A DNA stretch of 64,000 nt from Intrasporangiaceae bacterium URHB0013 (GTDB lineage Bacteria; Actinomycetota; Actinomycetes; Actinomycetales; Dermatophilaceae): the NCBI GenBank assembly GCA_000620545.1, contig JIBA01000004.1:1-64000 (forward strand), given 5' to 3'. The notes under the pieces were generated by a model. It was given only the letters and a program-made list of their open reading frames with translations, ran no database searches and was not told where the DNA came from. Shown in pieces: positions 1 to 8,857 of this stretch. How positions within the stretch are numbered: position 1 is the first letter of the stretch; each line of letters opens with the position of its first letter. The position numbers and the translations under genes were made by a program.

Positions 1-611
1 CGGCGCTCGACTTCCAGCTCTCCGACAGCTACTTCGTCGTCGCACACTTCCACTACACCGTCTTCGGCACCGTGGTCTTCGCGATGTTCTCGGGGTTCTA
101 CTTCTGGTGGCCCAAGCTGACCGGCCGGATGCTCGACGAGCGGCTGGGCAAGATCCACTTCTGGATGCTCTTCATCGGCTTCCACGTGACGTTCTTCATC
201 CAGCACTGGCTCGGCGTGGAGGGCATGACACGCCGCTACGCCGACTACCTCCCCGAGGAGGGCTTCCAGCTCGCGAACATCATCTCGAGCGCCGGGGCGT
301 TCCTGCTCGGCGCGTCGATGATCCCGTTCGTCTACAACGTCTGGAAGACCTGGCGGCACGCCCCCCTCGTGGAGTCCGACGACCCGTGGGGCTACGGCGC
401 TTCGCTCGAGTGGGCCACCTCGTGCCCGCCGCCGCGCCACAACTTCACGTCGCTGCCCCGCATCCGGTCCGAGCGCCCTGCGTTCGACCTGCACCACCCC
501 GGACACCTGGCGAGCACGCCCCTCGTCATGGGAAGCTCGGCGGCCAAGGCCCAGCTCGAGGCGGAACGCGACGGGTCCGGGCCTCGCACCAAGGGCGGGG
601 CAACCACCTGA
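1..611 (+). CDS. ctaD: Cytochrome c oxidase subunit I, C-terminal part (partial at window edge)
   Basis: This is the end of the aa3-type terminal oxidase subunit I, which reduces O2 and pumps protons in the cytoplasmic membrane. The reading frame is open from base 3 and about 202 residues are visible. They include HFHYTVFG, whose two histidines are the heme a3 and heme a ligands of helix X, followed by the last two membrane helices and a polar tail (about 90 residues). No ctaF, ctaE or other oxidase gene follows, so this may be a second, stand-alone copy. The upstream part of the gene lies outside the window. Confidence 0.93.
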   Translation, partial: ALDFQLSDSYFVVAHFHYTVFGTVVFAMFSGFYFWWPKLTGRMLDERLGKIHFWMLFIGFHVTFFIQHWLGVEGMTRRYADYLPEEGFQLANIISSAGAFLLGASMIPFVYNVWKTWRHAPLVESDDPWGYGASLEWATSCPPPRHNFTSLPRIRSERPAFDLHHPGHLASTPLVMGSSAAKAQLEAERDGSGPRTKGGATT

Positions 612-882
612 GCGCCGCGCAGCCAGGCTCGCCGTGCTCGAAGGCACCCGAACGAAGGAGCGCCGCGCTGGGAGGGACAGCGTCGCGTCCTACCTCAACC
701 GGTCCCGGCCTTGTGCCTATTGCGGGTCAAGCATCGCTCCGCCCGTGAACGGTGACAATGTCGTCCCGGCCCGGCTGGACCTGGCACACCCGCTCGCACC
801 GCTGCCGTCGAGGTCGCCGAACACGATGCGTTGAAGCGGGCCGTGCTGGCCCTTGATGGCGTTCAGCCACTCGCCGTGCGGG

Positions 883-1191
883 TCAGTCCGTGACGCGGCT
901 GGGCGCGGCGCCGTAGACCAGGTCTCGGTAGTCATGGTGCTTGCCCAACCAGCCGCGCACGAACGGGCACACAGCCAGGACCTTCCGCTCCCCCTTGGCC
1001 CGGATGTCATCCAGTGCTAGCTGGACCAGGATGCTGCCGATCCCCTGCCCTTCGTAGGCAGGGTCCACCTCTGTGTGCTCGATGATGACGATGGACGCGG
1101 AGTTCTGGTACACCGTGTAGCCAGCCACCTCCTCACCGATACGCGCCTCGTACCGATGCATCGGCGCGTTGTCGACGACGGTCACATTCAT
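883..1191 (-). CDS. Small GNAT-family N-acetyltransferase, YjdJ type
   Basis: This predicted 102-residue acetyl-CoA-dependent acyltransferase is of the short YjdJ-like class; its substrate is unknown. The acetyl-CoA loop GQGIGS lies at residues 48-53. The C-terminal signature AVCPFVRGWL, then HDYRDLVY, matches the CPxV...hpeyxdLv pattern of this class. I chose the ATG at 1191 because GGAGAGAGC sits directly upstream; the open frame runs on to 1410 without a recognisable domain. The same domain is fused to a second GNAT domain in the gene at 5297-6301. Confidence 0.85.
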   Translation of the reverse strand: MNVTVVDNAPMHRYEARIGEEVAGYTVYQNSASIVIIEHTEVDPAYEGQGIGSILVQLALDDIRAKGERKVLAVCPFVRGWLGKHHDYRDLVYGAAPSRVTD

Positions 1192-1554
1192 TGCTCTCTC
1201 CTTGCTCTCGCGGTCGGTTTCGTCGTGCACATGGGTGTTGACGCCGGCTATCTCGGACGTCACCAGCCTCGCGGCGGAAGGCCGCTGGCACGGGTCGCGG
1301 GCCCTGCTAGCCGTGAGCCGGCCTGGGACGCGCCAGACTGGTTGGTGTTCGCGGTCCTCACCATCTTGCGAGCGGGCCGACGTGTATCCGGCCTCCGAAG
1401 CTCCCGTCACGCGAGGCCGTCAAAGGTAATCGCCCGAACCAACAGTGCCATGACACCGCCGACGTTCCGGCGCGCTCCATGACGGGCGCATGGTCCTAGG
1501 CCATCTACCTGTGGACCCCTCGGTCAGGCAAGGGAAGAGGCCCGCCGGCAGCCG
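1192..1554. other. Intergenic stretch without a recognisable gene
   Basis: The 363 bases between the small acetyltransferase and the TetR remnant contain open frames on both strands, but none resembles a protein I know. I see no RNA gene, strong hairpin or repeat here. Confidence 0.5.
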
Positions 1555-1992
1555 TCACTCGGCACCGAGTGCACCGATCTGCCCGAGAGCCATCTCCAGG
1601 GCTGCCTGAACGGGCACCGAGCTGCCGGTGGCCTTGCTCAGCAGCAGCCCGCCGTGCAGCAGGGCTGCGAAGGCGGAACCGAACGCGGTGACGTCCGCCT
1701 CCGGCCGTAGGTGACCACGCGCCTGAAGACGCGCCAGAGCTTCCGTCAGCGCATGTTCCCAGTAGCGCAAGCCGAAAGCCTCGCAAGAGGTCGGCGCGGC
1801 GGGGCCACCCGTTGCCTCTCCTTCCGGGCGGCGTGGCATCTGGGCGGAATCCTCAGGTGCCCATCCTGCAGTCGCCTGCTCAACGGCCGCGTCCGCCCAC
1901 GAGCGAAGCTGGTCCGGCGAGGTGACGCTGGGCAGCTTCGGTTGCACGTTGACCAGTGCCCAGCTGAGTCTGTCGATGGTCTTGGGTTCCAA
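1555..1992 (-). pseudogene. TetR-type regulator remnant: ligand-binding domain without DNA-binding head
   Basis: The 145-residue product matches the C-terminal half of TetR repressors. Its last 75 residues (ALARLQARGHLRP, then AALLHGGLLLSKA) parallel the equivalent part of the complete TetR at 10698-11330 (ALSPDADTERLATG, then AALQGGYLLSQA). The N-terminal helix-turn-helix expected in about 50 further residues is absent, and the upstream frame shows no HTH. A TTG at 1992 with AGGAG eight bases upstream could start a headless protein; the ORF also opens at a GTG at 2007. Either it is a decayed gene or a shortened effector-binding protein; I favour decay. Confidence 0.55.
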
Positions 1993-2007
1993 GCGAGGGC
2001 TCCTCAC

Positions 2008-2381
2008 GCCGCGGGTGTCCTACCCATGCGAAGTGTGGGTTCCGACGCACATCTCACATCCCCTCGAGTACGAATCGTGTCAAGAAGCGCCGACGGCCCA
2101 GGTGCAGCGGCTTCGAGGACGGCACGGTCGGAAGCCGCCCTGGTGTTCCGGCGCTCTTGTCCTTGGGTCGCGTACGCCCTAGCCCGGTCCCAGCGTGCCG
2201 AACCTCTCAGTGAAGGGTTGGCCACATCGCCCACCTCCGGTAAAGTGAACTATCTGGTCCAGTTCTGGATATCAAATCTCGGAGGAACCGGCTCCAACCG
2301 CTCGAGCACAGGATCCGAACTTCTCCGCCCACCTGTCTGGCTACGAGTGCTTTTCAGCACATGCAATCCCGGAGACGCCCA
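2008..2381. other. Intergenic stretch upstream of sigma factor gene
   Basis: No gene is recognised in these 374 bases. The only structure seen is an inverted repeat at 2247-2265, listed separately. The stretch may hold the lost 5' part of the TetR gene and the sigma-factor promoter, but I cannot identify a -10/-35 pair with confidence. Confidence 0.45.
2247..2265. promoter_or_regulatory. Inverted repeat GAACT-N9-AGTTC, possible TetR operator
   Basis: Perfect 5-bp arms GAACT and AGTTC surround ATCTGGTCC, in an AT-richer patch between the TetR remnant and the sigma factor gene. Spacing and dyad fit TetR-family operators. Its cognate regulator may be the damaged one next door. Confidence 0.35.
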
Positions 2382-3191
2382 ATGACTACCGAAGCCTCGG
2401 AATGGCGAAGCCATGTTGTCCAACATCCCGCCATTGGACCGAATGGTCCTACCAGCTACAAGGCTGGGACCTCCACGGGCGCACACACCCTGATGGACCC
2501 ACCCCAGCAGGCGACACCGGCGCAGGCCGCGAGGGATACGCAGGACCCGCCAGCGGAAGCGGACACCACGAACGGGCGCGTCGAGGAGAACTCACAGTGG
2601 ACAGGAGCCCTGACCGACCGGGGACCCGCGCGCGAAGCCGCAGCCGACGCCTTGTACGCATACCTGCTGCGCGCCGCTCGAAGCGAGCTCGCCCACCGCG
2701 CAAGCACCTCGCGCCTCTCCGGTCCGGAGCGCGACGACCTCGCTCACCAGTCCGCGGCGGACGCGTTGGTCTCGGTCATCAGACGCATCCCTGACTTCCG
2801 CGGCGAGAGCATGTTCACGACCTGGGCACGCAGCTTCGTCACCTTCGAGGTCCGGGTGAAGATTCGCCAGCACAACCGCCGCAGCGGCCTCCACATGCTG
2901 GTCGACGAGGACTGGGATCGGATCACTCCCCCGGGGTCGCACGGCCCAGACGCCGACGTCGAGGCGTCCGAGCTCAGACAGGCAGTGTTGTCAGCGATGA
3001 GCTCGGCTTTGACGGCACGACAACGAGCCGTGTTCGTGGGCATCGTCGTGCACGGGGCATCGATCGAGCAGCTGGCGGCACAGCTTGGCTCCAACCGAAA
3101 CGCCATCTACCAGTTGATGTTCCACGCCCGGCGAAACGTGCGCCGTCAGCTTGCCGAGCGCGGCTTCATGTTCGGGGTCACGACACCGTGA
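2382..3191 (+). CDS. Sigma-70 family RNA polymerase sigma factor (ECF-like, long N-terminus)
   Basis: This alternative sigma factor of 269 residues would direct RNA polymerase to a small regulon. Residues 1-85 are a polar, Pro/Thr-rich extension. Region 2 spans about 88-168 (DDLAHQSAADAL; FRGESMFTTWARSF, typical of the core-binding and -10 reading helices). Region 4 spans about 198-257 (LTARQRAVFVG, then the HTH LAAQLGSNRNAIYQLMFHAR). The ATG at 2382 follows GGAGA by nine bases; an in-frame ATG at 2361 is an alternative. No anti-sigma gene adjoins it; the zinc-finger protein at 6988-7878 is the nearest candidate partner by content only. Confidence 0.85.
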   Translation: MTTEASEWRSHVVQHPAIGPNGPTSYKAGTSTGAHTLMDPPQQATPAQAARDTQDPPAEADTTNGRVEENSQWTGALTDRGPAREAAADALYAYLLRAARSELAHRASTSRLSGPERDDLAHQSAADALVSVIRRIPDFRGESMFTTWARSFVTFEVRVKIRQHNRRSGLHMLVDEDWDRITPPGSHGPDADVEASELRQAVLSAMSSALTARQRAVFVGIVVHGASIEQLAAQLGSNRNAIYQLMFHARRNVRRQLAERGFMFGVTTP

Positions 3192-3297
3192 CAGACATCG
3201 TGAATGTCCGGCCGGCGCGCTCCGACACCTGGTACGTAGACGGGCGGACCACCCGGGAGGGTCAAGAAACCCTCCTGCATGAACCGGTTGCACGCGA

Positions 3298-3903
3298 CTA
3301 GGAGCTCTCGTCTGGGCGGCGGACACGGACCCCGCCGACGGGGAGGTCCAGGTCAGCGTGCAACAGCCGGTAGACCTGCAGGTCCCGGTCGTAGTACTTG
3401 TCGGTCACCCCGACCCACTCCATCCCGACCCGGCCTGCCAATGCCGCTGCCCGCCGGTTGTGCGGACGGACCACCGCGAAGATCTCTGCAGCACCGTGCG
3501 CGAAGGCGTAGTGAGCCAGCGCGTGACCTGCCTGGGTGGCGAACCCTCTGCCCCACCAAGTCGGCTGAAGCTGCCACGCGATCTGCAGGTCATCGCCGGC
3601 AGGGCCAAACGGGAGCAGCGCGGCCGCGCCCACGACCTCTCGGCCCCCGGTGAAGGTCGGTAGCGATATCGCCCATCGCCCCAGGGGTGGCACGGCGTGC
3701 TCGCTCTCGCTGATCCAGCCGTCCAGGATTTCAGCCATGGAGGCGCTGTCAGGCACGAGCGACATCTCCGGCTCCAGCCAGTGCGCCACGGCACAGCTGC
3801 CGTAGATGCTCAACGCATCGGTGACATCCCGGCGGGTCCACGGGCGCAGCACCAGCTCCGGAGTACGAATGACTCTTCCGTCTATCTCGCAGTAGTCGAT
3901 CAT
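3298..3903 (-). CDS. GNAT-family N-acetyltransferase, RimJ/RimL type
   Basis: This 201-residue acetyltransferase probably modifies a protein N-terminus or a small amine; the substrate is unknown. The RimJ/RimL layout is clear: TPELVLRPWTRRD near residue 14, the acetyl-CoA loop WWGRGFATQAG at 116-126, and RPHNRRAAALAGRVGM at 146-161. It is a clear paralogue of the C-terminal domain of the fusion protein at 5297-6301, sharing LDGWI.ES.HA and GRWA. Transcribed alone on the minus strand. Confidence 0.85.
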   Translation of the reverse strand: MIDYCEIDGRVIRTPELVLRPWTRRDVTDALSIYGSCAVAHWLEPEMSLVPDSASMAEILDGWISESEHAVPPLGRWAISLPTFTGGREVVGAAALLPFGPAGDDLQIAWQLQPTWWGRGFATQAGHALAHYAFAHGAAEIFAVVRPHNRRAAALAGRVGMEWVGVTDKYYDRDLQVYRLLHADLDLPVGGVRVRRPDESS

Positions 3904-4246
3904 GGCCGCATGAGCTCCTCACGTGCTGGTTTGGGGGACTGGAGGGAAGTGCGGCCTGCCCGGGTCTGGCCGGCGGCACTTCGTGCCGAGAAGCGGACCG
4001 CTCCGACGCGTCTGGTTGGTGGGGCGGCCATCCTGACCTCGCCCGCTCGCTCCGCTCCAGGGTGCGGCTGCGTCGCTCACCGGGGCGAGCGGTACGGCTG
4101 CGTTGACGTCGGTCTCGAGGCCTACACGTGGCTTCACGTGGCGGTGGGACGAGCGAAGTTGATGCCATACCGGGTAAAGCCGGGCCGGCAACACCGCTCA
4201 GGTCTCTTGTGCCGGTGACCTGAGGTCTCTTATCGGTGGGCGCTGA
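3904..4246. other. Intergenic stretch, no gene seen
   Basis: These 343 bases between two minus-strand genes hold no recognisable protein. Near its right end a 6-bp inverted repeat CAGGTC (4199-4204) / GACCTG (4217-4222) overlaps two direct copies of AGGTCTCTT. It lies just downstream of the glycosylase gene and could act as its transcription end, but there is no U-tract. Confidence 0.45.
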
Positions 4247-4954
4247 TCACTTCGCGGGGGGCGCGGCGTCTCGGCAAGGGCCATCGGTGGGCCGGGTGCT
4301 TCGGCGCTCTGCGGCGTCCTGGGATGCCTCCTGGGTCGGCAGGGTCGGCGAGGTCGGCAGGTCCGGTTCCAGGCCCAGGATGCGTGCCACGGTGCACCGC
4401 AGCTCCGGCAGCACCTGCTCTGCGAACCACGGGTTACGGGCCTGCCATCTGAAGTTCAGCGGGGATGGGTGAACGAGGGGGAACCACTGCGGGAGGTACT
4501 GCCCGTAGCAGCGAACCGTTTCGGTCAGTGTCGGTTTCGCGGCAGGGCCGAGGTAGTGACGTTGCGCGTACTGCCCGATGAGCACGGTGAGCGCGATGTG
4601 CGGCATCTGCTCGAGCAGCTGTCGGTGCCACCGAGCAGCGAAATCGCGACGCGGTGGCAGGTCGCCGTGCGCGCCCTGTCCCGGGTAGTAGAAGTCCATG
4701 GGCAGCAACGCGACACGGCGCGGGTCGTAGAACGTCTCGGTCGAGATCCCCAGCCACTTCCTGAGCGTGATCCCGCTGGCGTCGCCCCACGCGATGCCGG
4801 ATTCCTGAGCGCGTCGCCCTGGCGCCTGCCCGATGACGGCGATCCTTGCGTGAGGATGCACCGCGAACAGCGGTTGCCATCCCTGCGCTGTGGCCCATGC
4901 GTTGTCAGGATCGCTCATGATAACCGCTCTCAGCTGGTCCAAGGTGCTGCTCAT
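4247..4954 (-). CDS. Uracil-DNA glycosylase superfamily protein
   Basis: A 235-residue member of the uracil-DNA glycosylase fold, probably excising damaged bases from DNA. Motif 1 is GQAPG at residues 42-46, followed by ESGIAWGDASG, and the C-terminal motif HPSPLN at 162-167 has the histidine of the leucine-loop. The length (about 190 residues of core plus a Pro/Thr-rich tail of roughly 35) is normal for the cytosolic bacterial uracil-DNA glycosylase-like group. I cannot assign substrate specificity. It stands alone between non-coding stretches. Confidence 0.85.
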   Translation of the reverse strand: MSSTLDQLRAVIMSDPDNAWATAQGWQPLFAVHPHARIAVIGQAPGRRAQESGIAWGDASGITLRKWLGISTETFYDPRRVALLPMDFYYPGQGAHGDLPPRRDFAARWHRQLLEQMPHIALTVLIGQYAQRHYLGPAAKPTLTETVRCYGQYLPQWFPLVHPSPLNFRWQARNPWFAEQVLPELRCTVARILGLEPDLPTSPTLPTQEASQDAAERRSTRPTDGPCRDAAPPAK

Positions 4955-5296
4955 GCAGTTCCTCCGTGGCTGTGACGCCCGGCTCCCCTCGGGGTGGGCG
5001 GGCCGGTGATGTCCCGGGTTCCGGGCTTTGCGGTAGGCGGAACCGGCCGCTGCGCGATGGACGGGCCGCCGAACACTGAGGTCCTACAGCCATTCCATGC
5101 CAGCGATGCAGGTCCTGTCACGTGGTCCGTGATCCACCCGCAGCGAGGGTGTCCTCGCAGACATCGCTTCAGGGCGCAAGCTCCACCACGGCCCGTCCGG
5201 CGCCGGGCACGGACGCGGGATGCCGTGCCCCCGGCGATCGAACCCGACGACCTCCCGGGCGATGCCACAGATCTTGCGCCGGACTGCGGACTGCCA
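4955..5296. other. Intergenic stretch, nothing recognised
   Basis: These 342 bases lie between the double acetyltransferase (3' end) and the glycosylase (5' end). I see no protein similarity, RNA or strong hairpin; overlapping open frames are typical GC-rich noise. Confidence 0.45.
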
Positions 5297-6301
5297 CTAG
5301 TCCGTCAAGGAGAGGCTGCGCCGTTCTCGCGCTTCTTCCAGGTCTGGCCGGTCCAGGCGGTAGCGGTTCAGCGTCGACCCGTCGTACTCATAGCTCCTGC
5401 CGTCCGGCCTCATCCCGATCCGGGTGGCGGTCGCGACCGCGCGGTCGTTGGCTGGCTCGATGAGCGCGTAGAGGGAGTCGATGCCGTCGCTGCCGTCGAA
5501 GCTGAACGCGAGGTGGGCCGCTGCGTGCGTCGCCTCCGAGGCGAATCCTTCCCCAGTCGCGCCCGGGGCGACCTGCCACCACAACGTCAACGCATCGGGG
5601 CTGTTCGCGGATGTCGTGAGGTGGATGCTGCCGATGACCTCACCGGTGTCCTGCCGTTCCATAGCCCACCGGCCCTGCGGGACCGGGGCATGGTTGGACT
5701 CGAGGATCCAGCCGTCCAAGAGCCGGGCTGCCTCGTCCCGGCTCTGGATCCGTGGCACGACCGGGCACATCCACCGTGTCACCGATGGGTGCGAGAACAG
5801 CTCGTAGGCGACATCGGTGTCATCGAGGTCCCAGGCACGCAGCACCATGCGCGGCGTCCGGACCTGAAGCAGTTCGAGGCGCACATCATGCCGGTCCTCG
5901 TGCTGGTCGTGCAGGAACGGCTCCGGAGAGGCGACGTCGATGCCCGCTCGGTGCGTGCTCCGGCGCGGTCGACGCACCGCGGGCACGACGAGCTCGGCGT
6001 GCTCCGGGTGCCTCTGGATGTAGTCAGACACGTAGGAGCACGTGGGCGCCAGACGCGCGCCGTTGGACCGGACGATGCCGATGGCATGCTCGACGAGCAG
6101 CTCTCCCACGTGGTGTCCGCGTTCGCCCGGCGCGACATACGTATGCTCGAGCTCGACGTGGCTGACGGAGGTCCACCGGTAGGACAGCAGGCCGATCACC
6201 GTGCCGGACCGAACGGCCTCGTACTGCTGGTTGATCGGGTTGGTGATGACGTCGATCTGCGCGGCGTCGCCGCCGCTGCTTCGTTCGGCTGGGTTGGACA
6301 T
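5297..6301 (-). CDS. Two-domain acetyltransferase: YjdJ-type GNAT fused to RimJ/RimL-type GNAT
   Basis: This 334-residue protein joins two acetyltransferase domains. Residues about 17-108 are a YjdJ-type GNAT (ERGHHVGELLVEHA, then CSYVSDYIQRHPEHAELV). Residues about 145-325 are a RimJ/RimL-type GNAT (VRTPRMVLRAWDLDD; ATGEGFASEATHA; EPANDRAVATATRIGM). The linker of about 35 residues is rich in Arg, His and Pro. Both domain types occur as single genes at 883-1191 and 3298-3903, so this may be a fusion of such neighbours or their source. Substrates are unknown. The start at 6301 follows GGTGAACC. Confidence 0.85.
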   Translation of the reverse strand: MSNPAERSSGGDAAQIDVITNPINQQYEAVRSGTVIGLLSYRWTSVSHVELEHTYVAPGERGHHVGELLVEHAIGIVRSNGARLAPTCSYVSDYIQRHPEHAELVVPAVRRPRRSTHRAGIDVASPEPFLHDQHEDRHDVRLELLQVRTPRMVLRAWDLDDTDVAYELFSHPSVTRWMCPVVPRIQSRDEAARLLDGWILESNHAPVPQGRWAMERQDTGEVIGSIHLTTSANSPDALTLWWQVAPGATGEGFASEATHAAAHLAFSFDGSDGIDSLYALIEPANDRAVATATRIGMRPDGRSYEYDGSTLNRYRLDRPDLEEARERRSLSLTD

Positions 6302-6515
6302 GGTTCACCTTCTTGCTGGGCGGCCGTGATCACACCCATCCCGCCTGGCGCCGGTTCTGGGGTGCTGGTGCTGAGGCATGCGTCGTGCGGAGGCTGCGGC
6401 GGGCTGGCTCTGTGGCGCTGATCCCTAACGGGGTCTGAGGCTGTTCACGGATAGTGCCCCGCAACTGGACGCTCTTACTGGCGACGCAGCAGGAGTGTGG
6501 ACGCGCAGACGGCCC

Positions 6516-6866
6516 TCACTGGCGACGAACGTGCACGGCCGACTCCGCGACGGTGAGTTCCGCAGCCGGGTCGGCCATGAGTCGCGCATCCGGGATCGGG
6601 ACACCGCTGTTGACGGAGAACCCATACGTGCCATTGGCGATTCGCGCGTCGGCGCGGTCCAACGCCGCCAGCCGGTCCCGCAGAATGCTGTCGATCGTGA
6701 TACCGACGACCTCGTGCTGCAGTGGTTGGGCGGCATCCGCGTCCCCGTCGCCGGCCTCGCGCATGGCTTCATTGTCCTCGATGCGTGCCGTGGCTGAGGC
6801 AGCCAGCAACTCGGTCACCCGGACACGCTCGGCTGCCAGGAGGGCCTTGGCCTGGTCAACGTTCAT
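6516..6866 (-). CDS. DksA/TraR-like protein lacking the zinc-finger cysteines
   Basis: This 116-residue protein has the DksA/TraR layout: an N-terminal helical hairpin with an acidic tip (residues about 1-75) and the ending GTYGFSVNSGVPIPDARL at about 79-96. In ordinary family members the residues after GTYG are CxxC, here replaced by SVNS, and the second cysteine pair after the AAELTV segment is also missing. So it should not bind zinc. It might still reach the RNA polymerase secondary channel, or it may be a protein freed of that role. The neighbouring gene is a sigma-like factor. Confidence 0.7.
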   Translation of the reverse strand: MNVDQAKALLAAERVRVTELLAASATARIEDNEAMREAGDGDADAAQPLQHEVVGITIDSILRDRLAALDRADARIANGTYGFSVNSGVPIPDARLMADPAAELTVAESAVHVRRQ

Positions 6867-6987
6867 GAAGAAGTCCTTTCGTCTTTCAGCAGTCGGTCAG
6901 CGGCGCCTGGACGCGCCACAGTGAGGCAGGTATGTCGCTCATGAGCGTCCGCTTCCCGACGTGGGTCGAGGGTGGATGAGGGCCGGC

Positions 6988-7878
6988 TCAGCGTCCTTGG
7001 AGGTAGGCGTCGACACGGGAGCGGACCAAGTCGCGACCTCGTGCGAGGTCACGCTGCACGTCGGGGACCTCGCGTCCGAGTGCGAGTGCAGCCGCGAGCA
7101 GCCCCTGCCCTTGGACGTCGACGAGATCGACGACGTCGGCGACGTGTCGCGGCAGCGCGTCCAGGGCGGCGTCGACGACGCCGTAGAGCTCTTCGGTTTC
7201 CAGCTCGGCTTCGGGGCCGAGGAACGAGGTGACTGCCGGCCACGCCGTCGGTGGGCTGACCCAGCTGGCGACGTCGCTGCCGTCGGTGTACAGCTCGGGC
7301 AGGAACAGCTCGGCGGAGTCGGCATCGGCATCCAGCACTTGCAGCTCAGCGAGTTCCCGGAGCGACCCATACGCCTCGAATCCCGCCGGCAGGTCTCGAT
7401 CGACCGGTTCGGACGATGAGTGGGCGTGATGGGCCAAAACACTGTCGGCCCATTCCTCCCGAGTGTCCTCGTCCTCCGTCGCGTGGGCTGCCGCTCGCTT
7501 GAGCAGGTGAGCGGCCAGCTCCTCACGCCGCGGGGTACGGGCGGGAGCCTGTGTCAGGAAGTAGTCCCAGGTCTGCTGCACGAGATCATCGGCGTGGGCG
7601 GGGTCGGCTGCCTGGGCCAGCTCGTTGAGGAACTGCTGCTGTCGCTTCACCACGTCAGCGGTTGACGAATCGTTGGCCGCTGACGTCGACGAGGTGGCCC
7701 TAAGCGGTCTCGTTCCTCGAGGCGCACCAAGCAGAGCCGACGTGGTCGCGAGCTGGTCCAGGTGCGTCGCGCACGCCGGACACTGGCCGACGTGGCGGGC
7801 CGTCTCGGCGAGGTCGACTCCAGGGACGACGCCACTGAGCGCCAAACCTCCGTGCGCCGCAACCGTGCTGCAGCTCAT
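6988..7878 (-). CDS. Zinc-finger (anti-sigma type) protein with sigma-like C-terminal region
   Basis: A 296-residue protein with unusual architecture. Residues 29-36 (HVGQCPAC) match the HxxxCxxC zinc motif of ZAS anti-sigma factors. Residues about 80-130 (QQFLNELAQAAD; ADDLVQQTWDYFLT) resemble sigma region 2. Residues about 233-290 (ALDALPRHVADVVDLVDVQG, then ALALGREVPDVQRDLARGRD) resemble region 4 of ECF sigma factors. The ATG at 7878 has a good GAAGGAG site upstream; a longer open frame to 8304 lacks support. It could be a self-controlled sigma factor or a decoy; the sigma assignment is by eye and moderate. The DksA-like gene follows 121 bases downstream. Confidence 0.6.
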   Translation of the reverse strand: MSCSTVAAHGGLALSGVVPGVDLAETARHVGQCPACATHLDQLATTSALLGAPRGTRPLRATSSTSAANDSSTADVVKRQQQFLNELAQAADPAHADDLVQQTWDYFLTQAPARTPRREELAAHLLKRAAAHATEDEDTREEWADSVLAHHAHSSSEPVDRDLPAGFEAYGSLRELAELQVLDADADSAELFLPELYTDGSDVASWVSPPTAWPAVTSFLGPEAELETEELYGVVDAALDALPRHVADVVDLVDVQGQGLLAAALALGREVPDVQRDLARGRDLVRSRVDAYLQGR

Positions 7879-8134
7879 CGTTACTCCTTCAGTAGGGCGC
7901 CGGACGGACACCGGTGCCTTGCCTGCGACAGGGGCCTGCCGCACCGCCGTTCGTGTCCGATCCACGCATGTTCTTTGCTCTCGAGTTCTTTGATCCCGGC
8001 GGGAGCGATGCTCGCCGCAACCGGATGATCGGGAGGGGGCCTGCGGCTGAACCACACGGTTGCGGCGGCAGTGGTGAGGCCGGACCGCCCTGGTGGCGTC
8101 GGGTGCGTGACGGAGCCGGCACCGCCCGGCCCTG

Positions 8135-8857
8135 TCAACCGGAGGGTCCGAACCGCTCCACCCGGATGTGCCGTGACGGGACCCCGAGACCGTCGAGCAG
8201 CATGGTCGCCGCATCGCAGAACGCGGGTGAGCCGCACACGAACGGCAGTTGTCCCGGCCGCACCACCGCGGCCAGGTCGGCGTCCGTGAGACGTCCCACC
8301 GCACGCGGGTGCCCCGCAGGCGCCTCGCGGGTGTAGACGACTGTCGTCTGTGGCCCGGCGAGCTCCAGCGTGTAGTACAGCTCGCGCGGCGTGCGCGTCG
8401 ACACCACCAACGTCACAAGCTCCTCGCGACCGGCAGCTCGGGCTGCCCGCAGCATCGACATGAGCGGGACGATGCCGCTTCCTCCGGCGATGCCCAGGAT
8501 CGGCTCCGACACCTGCCACGTGAAATGGCCCCCGATCGGGCCACGGACCTCGACGGTGTCCCCGACCTCGACCCCGCCATGCAGGAAGGTCGACACCTCC
8601 CCACCGGCGAGCAGCTCCACCGTGATCTCCAACGGCTCGGCGCCTGGCGCGGACGCCGCCGAGTACGCCCGCTGCGCGCGGTACCCGTCCGCGGCCATCA
8701 GCCGGACGATGAAGTGCTGACCGGCGAGGAACTCGTGGGGACCCGGAAGCATGAGTTGGAACGTCTTCGCGTTCGGAGTCTCGCGCCGCACCCCGACGAC
8801 CGTGGCGGTCTGCCACGGCCGCACGGGGGGAACGATGCTGGTGACGAACCGGTCCAT
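8135..8857 (-). CDS. FAD/NAD(P)-binding oxidoreductase, partner of sulfite oxidase-like protein
   Basis: A 240-residue ferredoxin-NADP+ reductase-type protein. The FAD motif RAYSAASAP is at residues 63-71, the pyridine-nucleotide loop GGSGIVPLMSM at 125-135, and VCGSPAF near 217. There is no 2Fe-2S domain. Its ATG overlaps the stop of the upstream molybdopterin enzyme gene by one base (TGATG), so the two are translationally coupled. It probably passes electrons between NAD(P)H and the molybdenum protein. The physiological direction and substrate are unknown. Confidence 0.88.
   Translation of the reverse strand: MDRFVTSIVPPVRPWQTATVVGVRRETPNAKTFQLMLPGPHEFLAGQHFIVRLMAADGYRAQRAYSAASAPGAEPLEITVELLAGGEVSTFLHGGVEVGDTVEVRGPIGGHFTWQVSEPILGIAGGSGIVPLMSMLRAARAAGREELVTLVVSTRTPRELYYTLELAGPQTTVVYTREAPAGHPRAVGRLTDADLAAVVRPGQLPFVCGSPAFCDAATMLLDGLGVPSRHIRVERFGPSG

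Noticed and set aside
717-1010. 97-codon minus frame partly overlapping the small GNAT gene
   Set aside because: It looks weakly protein-like in parts but matches no family I know and overlaps a real gene in another frame.
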